Source: Colius striatus (taxonomy: Eukaryota > Chordata > Aves > Coliiformes > Coliidae). Taken from it: 64,000 bases of DNA. Shown here one piece after another: positions 24,885 through 34,179 of the stretch. The notes below the pieces were generated by a model. It saw nothing but the letters and a program-made list of their open reading frames with translations, did no database searches and was not told the DNA's origin. Each line of letters begins with the position of its first letter. Position 1 is the first letter of the stretch. A program made the translations under genes and the position numbers. The stretch spans positions 4,075,853 through 4,139,852 of the forward strand of contig NC_084768.1 in assembly GCF_028858725.1 (NCBI RefSeq), given 5' to 3'.

Positions 24885-25588
24885 GGTTTATGTGTAAACA
24901 AACTACACTTTATTAACCCACGTGAACTTCCAATACGATGGATGGAGCACACCCAAACCACAGATGATTTACACAGCATGAAAGGCGGCTGCCCAAGCGC
25001 CAGCCCACCCCAGCCTGCTCCACGCTCCCAGGTGTCCCCACCCCACATGGCACCCAACACCCTCAGACCACAGAAGGGGCTCTGCCAGTGATGCAAGAGC
25101 ACCCGGGCAGGATTTGGCCTGCTTTGCTCCCGTTAGCTGTTCTGTGTGCTGTGCCAGCCTCCAGTCCCTGGTGTCTCCCCACCACGAGCGGAGAGAATGC
25201 CGCAGCCATTCGACACGACACGTTCCAGAACATCCCAGCTGGGTGAATAACTGCAGACCCACGCGGCCCTGCCTTTGCACAGGCATCTCCATGAAGGCAG
25301 TGGGAGTTGCAGAGACGTTACGAGGTCTCATGACATTTCCAAAAGGCTGAAATAGAAAACGTCTTACAGGGGTTTCAAAGGCTGGAATGGAACTGAGATA
25401 GTCTTTGCAGTAATAATTGCCAGATGCTAAAAACGACCCACGGAGAAGCATTGTATAACTGCTTGGAAGTGAAAGAACAGAGAGATCAAAACCTTGCACA
25501 AAGTCAGAGAGAAAAAAGGAAGAGTTATTTTCAAGCAAAGCCATTACGGCTGCTTCTCCAGCTGCCCTTCCGTTTGATTCACCCTGGA
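24885..25588 (-). other. Candidate terminal exon of unknown minus-strand transcript
   Basis: On the minus strand a good acceptor (CCCTTCTGTTGCAG, AG at 25590-25589) is followed by an open frame that runs to a stop at 24969. An AATAAA lies 55 bases after the stop. The predicted peptide has no motif or family likeness that I recognise, and open frames of this length occur by chance elsewhere in the window. It may be a lncRNA exon, a distal piece of the DIRAS3 3' UTR, or nothing. Confidence 0.15.
24909..24914 (-). terminator. Orphan minus-strand poly(A) signal
   Basis: The plus strand tttatt reads AATAAA on the minus strand and is followed downstream by GTGTAGTTTG and a TG repeat. This is a well-formed cleavage and polyadenylation context. 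It lies 2.67 kb past the DIRAS3 stop, so it could be a distal DIRAS3 end or the end of an unannotated transcript. Confidence 0.45.
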
Positions 25589-27354
25589 CTGCAACAGAAG
25601 GGAAGGTTCCACGGGGCAGTGGCACAGAGGGCTACACCAGCTGGCAGCACCAGCCCAGCTCAGGAAGCTTGTGGGGCATCATCCCCAGTAAGAAAAGCCC
25701 GGTATGGTGCCTCCGTATCAGCTTGGCAAACCTGCACTTCCTTTTGGCAAGTGAGCCTAACGCTTCTGTCAGCACCAAGCACTCATCCAGAACTGGCTGG
25801 GGCTTCTGTAACCACCATCTTGATTTTCTGCTGAATCAAGTGGTGTGAGGGCTGCAGCTGTGACTGGGGCAGACTCCCCAGCACATGAGGGGCCAGCTGA
25901 GCCCTTACATGTGTGCGGGAACAGCCCAAGGGGATGGAGAAAGCAGCTACCTGGCAGACACAGGACACAATGAAGCATCAGGAGCCAGCACTGACCACAA
26001 GAGTTGTTCATATACACGAGATACTAACATAGATACAAACTTCATGGTGTTGTGTATCAGTCTGCAACACACAGCCCAATGGTGGCTGGAAGAACAGGCC
26101 CTGCTCTGGCAGCTTACGCAGAAAGCCAGCAGTTATTAATAGCCACTAATGCTTTCCAACTCAGACAGGGTGTGTACTTCCCAGCACCTCCTGGCTCCTA
26201 TTTTGCTCATCTTCAACACTAAAATCCTTCCATGAGAAAAGGGCTATAAAGAGAAGCAATTCCTCTCTCCCACATACCTTGTGCCAGGACGATGCTGCTG
26301 CGTCACGATTAGATCTACGGTGCAATACTGAAGTCTTCACAGCCTTCTGCTTGGACTGAGACACACACAAGGTGGGAGATCTATGGCACAGGCTGAGAGC
26401 AAACACTTGCACTGATTTTCTTGAGATCTTTCTCAACCATGCACTGCAAATAAACCTCATCATGCTTGTCTGTTGTTAACAACAGCAAAAAAACCCATAA
26501 AGGTAAGCAGGGGGAGGGAAACAAGAGATGGATGAAGGCCATGTCTCCAGGCCTTTCACCTCTGGGAAGTGTCTGCTACGAGCTTCCCTCAGAGAGGAGT
26601 TTGCTGTCAACACACAGCTTCCAAGTGCAGATGTTTCTTCCCGAAGGAGTGTTACCTGAACCAACGTGTCACAAGTCTCAGCTAAAACCTGGGTAACTTG
26701 AAGAGAGAGGGGAAAAAAGATATCTAGGAGAACTCTATGGGTACTGCAAAAGTACCTTCAGTCACATGCAAAACCAGACTGAGAGCTGGGAAGGAAAGGC
26801 AAACTGCCCAGACAACCAGCTGACCACTGGGGCTTACAGTCACCGAGTTACCTTTGTGAGGGAGGCAGCTCTTGCTCAAGGATGCTGAGAATCACCCCCG
26901 CATTCGGAGCTGGAGCACGTGGAACCTCCCGTCTCAGTGAGCAGGGGAAGTCAGAGTAAACAAGCAGCCTGATTATACACAGGCAGAGCTGGAATCACTC
27001 ACGGAACTGCAGAGGTCTCAGGAATTACACGGCACACAGCTAAACCTAACTTCTACCATGAAAAAGAAATGCATCTTTGGTAGGGGAGCCAGTCTGTCTG
27101 CCAGCAATGCAAGCATCAGGAGCCACACACACATTCCCTTGCAGTGCAAATGCCTAGCTTTGTTAAGGATCTGCTGCAGTCAACAAATCCCTGGAAACGA
27201 TTTTTGAAGTATACATGTTATAGATATATCATCATTTCTTCTGAGCTAACAGGCTGGAAACAAAACCTAGCATATACTCACAGGAAGAGAGGTGTTTCTT
27301 TCTGACTGACATTTTTCTCTCCTGTAAACTTCTTGCATTAAAAACTTCTAGTCA

Positions 27355-27578
27355 CATGTACTGGCTAACATTCAACGTTTATTGTTTTAAAAATATAACC
27401 ATGCAGAAATTCATCCTCTTTAAAACCAAAGTATAAAACAATCCAGCAGAGATCTGAGAGACAAGCAGTAGCCCTGTAAGGCATAGGTTCATCTGAAACC
27501 TCCAGCAGAAGGACTACTTTCTGTGGGAGCCCACGCTCCGATTGCACCATGCAGGGGTGCGAGTCCAGCCAAAGTCAA
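27355..27578 (-). other. DIRAS3: DIRAS3 3' UTR
   Basis: This is the region between the stop codon at 27581-27579 and the expected cleavage site just past the proximal poly(A) signal at 27378-27383. It is short and AT-rich. Confidence 0.6.
27378..27383 (-). terminator. DIRAS3: DIRAS3 proximal poly(A) signal
   Basis: The plus strand tttatt gives AATAAA on the minus strand, about 200 bases after the DIRAS3 stop. It is the first canonical hexamer downstream of the CDS. Confidence 0.65.
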
Positions 27579-28175
27579 TCACATAACAGAGCACTTGCCT
27601 TGCAGTTTATCCTTCTTTTTCTGCTGCTTGGATTTCTTTCCATCCACCTGGAGACTGATAGTTCTCCTCTTCTCCAGATTCAGGAGCTCCTGGAAAAGCT
27701 CCTGCACATTGTAGTTCATTTTGGCTGACGTCTCCATAAAGGAGCACTTCCACTTGCTGGCTAATGCTTGCCCCTCGCTGGCATCCAGCTCCCTCTGGGT
27801 CTCGTCACTTTTGTTACCCACCAGCATTATTGGGATTTTTTGGATGTCCTCTTTAATCTGACAAATCTGTTCAAAGATGGGCTGAAGATCTTCCATGGAC
27901 TGCCTGCTGGTGACAGAGTACACCAAGATGAAAGCATGCCCTTTGGATATGGACAGCCTCTGCATAGCAGGGAACTGATGGCTTCCTGTGGTGTCTGTAA
28001 TCTGAAGGGTGCAGATGCTCTTATCACAGCTGATTACCTGCCGGTAGGTATCTTCGATGGTGGGGATATAGGTTTCCCTGAAAGTTCCCCTCACAAAACG
28101 AAGGACCAAGGAGCTCTTGCCAACCCCTGCTGCTCCAAACACAACCACCCTGTAATCATTGCTTTGTTCAGGCAT
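27579..28175 (-). CDS. DIRAS3: DIRAS-family Ras-like GTPase (DIRAS3 orthologue)
   Basis: A complete, intronless 198-residue small GTPase that should bind GTP and anchor to the plasma membrane through a prenylated C terminus. Visible motifs: P-loop GAAGVGKS at 14-21, switch I with YIPTIEDTY at 36-44 (T39 matches Ras T35), DTTG at 61-64, NKSD at 121-124, ETSAK at 148-152, a lysine-rich tail, and CAAX box CSVM at 195-198. Ras Gln61 is replaced by Ser65, as in all DIRAS proteins, which predicts slow GTP hydrolysis. Ala16 sits at Ras position 12. This alanine and NKSD match my recollection of human DIRAS3, while DIRAS1/2 have glycine and NKCD. The family start is MPEQSNDYR at 28175; an in-frame ATG 7 codons upstream at 28196 precedes the likely acceptor and is not used. 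Location between GNG12 and WLS fixes it as DIRAS3. Mammalian DIRAS3 carries an N-terminal extension of about 34 residues that is absent here. Confidence 0.93.
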   Translation of the reverse strand: MPEQSNDYRVVVFGAAGVGKSSLVLRFVRGTFRETYIPTIEDTYRQVISCDKSICTLQITDTTGSHQFPAMQRLSISKGHAFILVYSVTSRQSMEDLQPIFEQICQIKEDIQKIPIMLVGNKSDETQRELDASEGQALASKWKCSFMETSAKMNYNVQELFQELLNLEKRRTISLQVDGKKSKQQKKKDKLQGKCSVM

Positions 28176-28190
28176 GTCTGCTGCGCTGAG
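28176..28190 (-). other. DIRAS3: DIRAS3 5' UTR part of coding exon
   Basis: On the minus strand CCTCCACTTGCAG|CTCAGC is a good acceptor, with AG at 28192-28191, leaving 15 untranslated bases before the ATG at 28175. Confidence 0.65.
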
Positions 28191-28500
28191 CTGCAAGTGG
28201 AGGTTTTAACTGGAAAACCCCGGGTTCTTCAAGTTTACACACCCCTATATACAGAGGCTGCTTGTGGAGAAGCAAGAAGGAGGGGGCAAAGAGGAAAGAG
28301 AGGCGCTATGGGGAGAGAAAGAAAAAGACATTGTTCATCCCATCTCGGTAATTTTACGGTACGTTCCTGAAACAAGCAACGAAATAAGTCGCTCCCCTCC
28401 CATCCTGGTTTGTTTTTGCGTTAAAAAGAAACACCCCACTATCCCCCCAGGCACACATCCCACGCACGCTTAACATTATGAGAGGAGAAAACGCCTTCAC
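28191..28500 (-). other. DIRAS3: DIRAS3 intron 1 (inferred)
   Basis: A 310-base interval between a donor GATAG|GTGAAG (exon ends at 28501) and the acceptor at 28191. It holds no gene. This assumes the first exon lies in the adjacent CpG island. Confidence 0.5.
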
Positions 28501-28900
28501 CTATCGCCATCAGCTCCACTGTCCAGCGGCACGAGACGATGATCGCGTAGGAGCCGCGGAGCTGGGGCCGGCTCCGCGCGGGGCTCCGCCGCTGCAGGGA
28601 GCGCAGCCTCGGCTCGGCTCCGCGCCCGCCCCCGCCTCCTCCCCCGCTCCGCACCGGCGGGCGGGCAGCGCTGGCGGGGCCCTCGGCTGCCGCTCTGCTC
28701 CTCGATACTCCATCCATCCACCTCCCCCAGGCTGCAGGCGCTGCGGGCGGGGAGAGCCGGGCGCTGGCTGCGCTCCCGAGGGTGGGTGGCAGCTACCGCA
28801 GCGGGCTGGGCCACCTCCCGGCCCCAGCACCGCCCAGCAGCCGGGGGCACCGGCCCCCGCTGCCTGCTTACCCCCGCGCTTCAAAGCCACCGCACACCGA
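28440..28900 (-). promoter_or_regulatory. DIRAS3: CpG island, likely DIRAS3 promoter and exon 1
   Basis: A dense CpG and GC-rich block immediately 5' of the DIRAS3 coding exon. A non-coding first exon ending at 28501 with a GTGAAG donor fits the usual two-exon DIRAS gene form. The transcription start is not resolvable by eye. Confidence 0.65.
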
Positions 28901-29094
28901 GCCTTCGCCTCAGGAGCCCCGTAGTAATAAACCGACCACCGACACAAAGCCCGGAATCAGTGGCTAAAGCTGCTGGAGCACAGTTTGGGTGCTCCTTCCC
29001 TCTAATTCCCTGCACAACCGAAGGCGAGTTTATTTTCCTCCCATCGCACTTCCTTCAGTCCCCTGCACCACAGAGCCCAGGCACCGATGGCTTT

Positions 29095-29610
29095 TATAGA
29101 ATCGTTTTGGTTGGAAAAGACATTTTAAAGCTCATGGAGTCCCATCCCTGCCCTCACCCTGCCCTGCCCAGCACTACCCCACGGCCTCAGCACCTCAGCT
29201 TTGGGATCCCTCCAGGGCTGGGCACTCCCCCAGCTCCCTGGGCAGCCTGGCACAGGGCCTGACACCCCTCTCTCAAGGAAAAAAGTTCTGTTTCAGCTCC
29301 AATTTCACCTCCCCTGGGGCAACTTGAGCCCGTTTCCTCTTGTCCTGTAATTCATTACTGGGGAGATGCAACCGACCCCCAGCTCCCTGTAGCCTCCTGT
29401 CAGGGAGTTGCAGAGGGTGCTCCTGTCAGCCCTCAGCCTCCTCTTCTCCAGGCTCAACACCCCCATCCCTCAGCCCTTCCCCAGCTCCCTGCCCGGCTCT
29501 GGCCACGCTCCAGCCCCTCGGTGTCCCTCTGGCAGTGAGTGAGGGGCTCCCACAGCACTCCAGCTGCAGCCGCCCCAGGGCCCAGCACAGAGGATTTTGC
29601 CCAGCCTGCA
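29095..29610 (-). mobile_element. CR1 LINE, 3' fragment
   Basis: Read on the minus strand it shows the CR1 order: gccagagccgggcagggagc, gttgagcctggagaag, caactccctgacaggaggct, gacaagaggaaa, ctcaagttgccc, gccaggctgcccaggg, tcttttccaaccaaaacg and the 3' end attctata at 29095. It is the longest CR1 copy in the window. Confidence 0.92.
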
Positions 29611-29919
29611 CCTTCCTCAGCTCAAATTTAAGGGAGATTCTGTTTCAACGTTTAAAATACACGTCAGCCTTCTAGTCCTGCTGCCAGAAAGCAACAGGGA
29701 TGACCTGATGTGTTCCTGCAGCCTTCCCCAGAGAAGCCACCAAACCTTCTGGGCTCTGCGGGCTCGGGTCCCTGCTGCGGCTCCCTGGCGCCGCAAACAC
29801 AGGGGCTGCGTGTCACGACCACAAGCTGTGTTTCTCCTCGCTTCTGAAAAGTTTCCCCTAACAACATCACGTTCCCTGAAGGCTGACGAGATAACCGAAT
29901 ACCTGCCAGCAGCAGACGT

Positions 29920-30720
29920 CCCCGTCGCTCCGCTTCCACACGGGCGCGGGGCCGAGGCCGCGGGGCCCGTCCCGCCGAGCCGCCGCCATGTCGGGCGGGA
30001 GGGGGCGCGCGCAGCAGCCGCCTCAGGGCGCCGCGGCGGGAAGCGCGAGGCGGGAAGCGCGGCCCGGGCCCCAGCGCCCGTCCCGCTGCGGCAGCCCGCG
30101 TCGCCCCTCAGCCCCGCTGCGCCCGCCCGCGTCGCCCCTCAGCCCCGCTGCGCCCCTCAGCCCCGGGGCGCCTGCCCGCGTCGCCCGTCAGCCCCGCTGC
30201 GCCAGCCCGCGTCGCCCCTCAGCCCCGCTGCGCCTGCCCCGCATCGCCCCTCAGCCCCGCTGTGCGCCAGCCCGCATCGCCCCTCAGCCCCGCATCGCCC
30301 CTCAGCCCCGCTGTGCGCCAGCCCGCATCGCCCCTCAGCCCCGCATCGCCCCTCAGCCCCGCTGTGCGCCAGCCCGCATCGCCCCTCAGCCCCGCATCGC
30401 CCCTCAGCCCCGCTGCGCCAGCCCGCATCGCCCCTCAGCGCCACATCGCCCCTCAGCCCCGCTGCGCCAGCCCGCATCGCCCCTCAGCGCCACATCGCCC
30501 CTCAGCCCCGCGGCGCCAGTCCGCATCGCCCCTCAGCCCCGCATCGCCCCTCAGCCCCGCGGCGCCAGCCCGCATCGCCCCTCAGCCCCGCATCGCCCCT
30601 CAGCCCCGCTGCTCCTGCGCCGCATCGCCCCTCAGCCCCGCAGCGCCCCTCAGCCCCGCTGTGCCTGCCCCGCATCGCCCCTCAGCCCCGCATCGCCCCT
30701 CAGCCCCCGGGGCTCAGCCC
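29920..30720. promoter_or_regulatory. Second CpG island upstream of DIRAS3
   Basis: A very CpG-dense block starts near 29930 and continues into the minisatellite. A strong Kozak ATG (gccgccatgt) sits at 29988 on the plus strand, but no plausible exon follows because it runs straight into low-complexity repeats. The island is about 1.2 kb from the DIRAS3 island and could be a separate promoter, perhaps for a plus-strand antisense RNA, or repeat-driven CpG richness only. Confidence 0.5.
30085..30718 (+). repeat. C-rich minisatellite, 49-51 bp higher-order units
   Basis: Tandem copies of an 18-base core catcgcccctcagccccg. Two cores plus a 13- or 15-base spacer (ctgcgccagcccg or ctgtgcgccagcccg) form higher-order units. 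Spacer starts show 51-base steps (30261, 30312, 30363 by a shared anchor) and then 49-base steps (about 30413, 30462, 30511, 30560, 30609). All three plus-strand frames stay open, which shows the open frames come from absence of stops in the repeat and not from coding. Confidence 0.95.
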
Positions 30721-30789
30721 CAGGCAGGCTCCAGCGAGGGGAGCCCGCTCCTCCAGAGCCACTCACCTGCATCCAGACAGAGACCACAC

Positions 30790-31060
30790 TGGCCTCTGGA
30801 GCATGGCCAGAGCCGGGCAGCAGAGCTAGGGAAGGGACTGGAGCACAAGGGTGCTGGAGAGGGGCTGAGGGAATGGGGGTGTCGAGCCTGGAGGAGGCTG
30901 AGGGGACACATGAGCACCCTCTGACACTCCCTGACAGGAGGTTTTAAGTGAGGTGGTGGTCAGGCTCTGCTCCCAAGTAAGACGACCCAGGACAAGAGAA
31001 AACTACCTCAGAGTGTGCCAGGGGAGGTTTAGATTGATGATTAGGAAAAGCTTGACTGAG
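30790..31060 (+). mobile_element. CR1 LINE fragment, truncated at both ends
   Basis: The same CR1 region as the copy at 29095-29610 but on the plus strand: catggccagagccgggcagc, gtgtcgagcctggaggaggc, actccctgacaggaggtttt, tgctcccaagta, and ggggaggtttagattg. It lacks the 3' terminal block and tail. Confidence 0.85.
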
Positions 31061-34000
31061 ATTAGGACTGGTTCTCATCTCAGCTGCACAACATACAAGC
31101 AGAACAACATGTTTTTGCAAAGTACTGGGAAACACCTGGGGTAGAACTTGGATCAAATCCACCCAAAAGTAAAGAGCACTGTGCCTGAGACCTTGAAAGC
31201 AAAGCCTCTAACGCCCGTGAGGCATCCCGTTGCACCGAGCTACTTTTGCAGTTCCTCTCTGAAATAATGACACAATAATCAAATAATATTCATAAAAACA
31301 GAGGAATAAACCAGAGCTTTTTAACAGTACACTAATCAATTCTGCTTCAGACAAAGGGAGGAAAATTAGTTTTAACGAACCACAGGTCTATTATGTGATT
31401 AGTGCTGTAGTCACAGCTGCTGAGTCACAACTGCGGAGAGAGATGATGCTATTCAGGGGACTGTTGTTCATTAGTCATCTCCATCAACCCCTGCTCAGCT
31501 CTGTAGGTGTAAATACAAGGGGTAGCCCACAGGCAACCACAGGAGCTTGTGTGTGTTCCAGTGTGAGCAAACCCAAACGCCTGGTGTGGTGAAAGGTGGG
31601 GGCATTGCTGGGGTGGCAGGGTGCCCAGCAGTGCAGCGGGCAGGCGGCGTGGGACCTGTGTGACCACACGTGCTGCAGACACCTCTGCACAGAACTCCTG
31701 GGGATCTGCCCCATCACCTCAGCAGCAGCTTCCCACAGCTTACCTTCAGCACACCTCACCCGGCTCTCCAAGACAGTGCCCTCGGGGATTCCTAAATCCA
31801 GAAGGTGCTGCAATGGTGCCTGAGCTGTCCCGAGTGCATGCGGTTGGCAGTGACGCTGCCCTGTGCATTTCATCTCCTGCAGGGATTGATTTGGATCAAC
31901 GAAAAGATTTCTCTCCAAGAGCAGAGACTTTCCCTGTGCAAAAGCTTGTCTTCCCCAGGTCCTCGGGCTCTGGCATGCCTGCCTGCCAGCAGCATCCCAG
32001 ATGAGAGCACAGCCAGGCCGTGACAAAAGCTGTCACGAGCCCGGCTGAGTGCAGGCAACGCCTGTTTCCCTTTCCACCCACCCTGGCTGTGGGTTGGAAC
32101 ACCAGCAAACCCAGGAGCAGCGGTTTGCAGTGGGCACTGAGCCTCACACCCCTCTGCCTGGCTGCTGCAAGAGGCCCAGGGCAGGATTTCATCACCTCTC
32201 ACCTCCCCTTTGCTGGAAAATGACTCCTGTCCCTCCCTTTATGGGTCTTGTCTCCCCAGGCAGGACGGCTGTCTTGTGGCAAATCTGCAAACCATTCACT
32301 TTGCCTGAATTCTATCATTAATGGGGATGGCCACCAGAGCTGATTTATAAGGCATCATTTCTGGTGTTTATGGGGTATTCATTAGCCACAATGAGATGCT
32401 AAGTAGCAATTAGTAGCCTATTTGCTACCACAGCTAGCCAAAGCTGGCTCAAAGGCAGCTATCTCATTTTCAGACATTTTCCAAGCCTCCCAAGGTTTGG
32501 GTGGATGAGCCTTTCCTCCTCAGCTGGGGCTGCTGGGACCGGGTTTAAACAGGACAAGGAGAAAATGCCGGCACCTCCCTCTGCCCAGCCAGTGCTGACA
32601 GCACCATGAGACCTGGGGACAGCCTCAGACTGCTGCTGGGACACTCCATCTCTGCTTCTTCCATTTCTAAGCCAGGAAATACAGCCAGGTGCCCTTCAGC
32701 CCTTTTTGTCCCCCTTCCCTGAGCTCTTCTGAGACCTAACACACCTTTCCAGAGCGATGGACACGGGGCACAAGCCCCACTCCCCAAGTGCCTCCCGGGA
32801 ACATCGCTGCAAATATCACAGCACCAGCTTCTTGTGGATCCTTTGCTGCAGATGGGTTCCCCGGGAGGGAGAGAGCAAAGGACAGGCTGACAAAGCTATG
32901 TCCGAGTCTGCTGCAGCTCCCTGCTTTGCTCTTCAGTTTCAAACCAGTTCTAGAGCAAAGACTGGTCCTACACCTCTCAGAAAAGAGTAATGAGGAAAAC
33001 AAACTATTCCAGCCAAAGACAATTTTCAGAGCTCACAACTGATGGTCCCCAGCTCACCCAAGAAAGCCCATCACCACCCATCTCCCCTCCTACTGTGGTT
33101 GCTCACAGTAACACTGATGGCCTCTGCAGGAAACTCTCTGGTAGGTTTCCCCCCCTCTCCAGTTCTCACGGTGTCCTTGCCTGGTGGCACAGGAGCACAA
33201 TGCTCCTGGTACAGCTCAGACCCTCACAGCAGCACTTTGCCTGTAATAGGAACTCTCACATGTGAGCCAATTTCCCACCTTTTGAGAGGTGAGGGATTTA
33301 GTCTCTCCAGCTCCAGAGGAAAGCCGCGTTCTGGTGGCAGCAGAGGGCAGCAAAGGCCTTTCAGGGCAGCATCCCAGCCTAAGGAACTGGGGGAGAGAAG
33401 CCCGTGGGAGGGTGGCAGTGGTTTTACAGTTGTTTAAAATTCATTACTTTCCTCTTTTGAAATTCATTAGATCCTTCTAGTCCGTCTTTGAGCAGCCCTA
33501 GTCCCTGGCCGAGGCAGCGGCGTTACAGCCAGGCAGAGATGGAGCCACAGGCTCTGCCTGCAACTCTGCAGCCCAGTTCCCCTCACGCAGCACCCAGCGA
33601 CACCAACTTCAAGCTGTTGACACTGCAATGAATCTGCCATCATCAAACCTTCCATTACTCCTTCAGGGCAAGTCCTGGGAAACCTTTTTGTTTGGTTTAC
33701 AGGCAGAAGGATGATGTGGGGAGCGGCAGTGCCTTTGAATACAGCAGCAGCTGGAGTAAGCTGCCCAAACCCTGACATCTCAGTGGGGTGGGTAAGAGCC
33801 AGCATGTCACATCCACAGCCAAGGTGTGAAAACTGTGGGGCTGTGGAGCAGCAACAGGCAGGGGAGAGCCCCAAGGCAAACCCAAGGGTTGGGCCCTTCA
33901 TGGGAGCAGGCTGGGGCTGTGACCAGTGCTCCAGAGATGAGGCAGAAATGGCTCTGCTAACCCTTAGTCCCGAAGCAAAGGTTTGAAAGGCACAAAAGGC

Positions 34001-34179
34001 ATCGAAGCACCATGTTTCTGTGTTGCAACGTGTTTGGGTAGAGATGCAGGAGAAAACTGTCCCAGTCAACTGCTTCCTCTAGGAAAAAGCCATGAGACTT
34101 GCAGCTGCCTGAAGTCAGAGCAAATGAAGCAAACAAGCTCACAGCAGAGGTGATTTCTGTCACTGAACCAGGCTGGCCA
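31061..34179. other. Intergenic region between DIRAS3 side and WLS 3' end
   Basis: About 3.1 kb with no supported gene. It contains an AT-rich block with an AP-1/MARE-like site (31418-31427), a TAAT-rich block (about 32281-32470) and a CTCF-like motif (33337-33351). The remainder shows nothing recognisable. Confidence 0.6.
33337..33351 (+). promoter_or_regulatory. CTCF-like motif
   Basis: gcagcagagggcagc matches the CTCF core CCASYAGRKGGCRS at 13 of 14 positions in the first 14 bases. It lies between DIRAS3 and the WLS 3' end, a sensible place for a boundary. Motif match only. Confidence 0.35.

Larger units (their letters stand above)
18861..27350. other. Intergenic region between GNG12 promoter and DIRAS3
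   Basis: About 8.5 kb with no supported coding gene. It holds a TAATTA-rich block (about 19735-19790), a repeated agagcagc tract near 21485-21510, a CR1 copy (23246-23601), a purine-rich tract (23875-23910), a CA repeat (about 24859-24870) and a strong minus-strand poly(A) signal at 24909-24914. In humans an antisense RNA of GNG12 (GNG12-AS1) covers this interval; I cannot see its exons here. Confidence 0.7.

Noticed and set aside
27579-28175. Alternative identity as DIRAS1 or DIRAS2.
   Set aside because: Overall length fits, but Ala at Ras position 12, NKSD and the location between GNG12 and WLS favour DIRAS3. Only a tree would settle it fully.
29597-30947. Long plus-strand open frames (up to 410 codons) with repeats such as HRPSAP, one starting at a good Kozak ATG at 29988.
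   Set aside because: All three plus-strand frames and parts of the minus strand are open because the minisatellite has no stop codons, and the 51-to-49 bp period change breaks any fixed frame.
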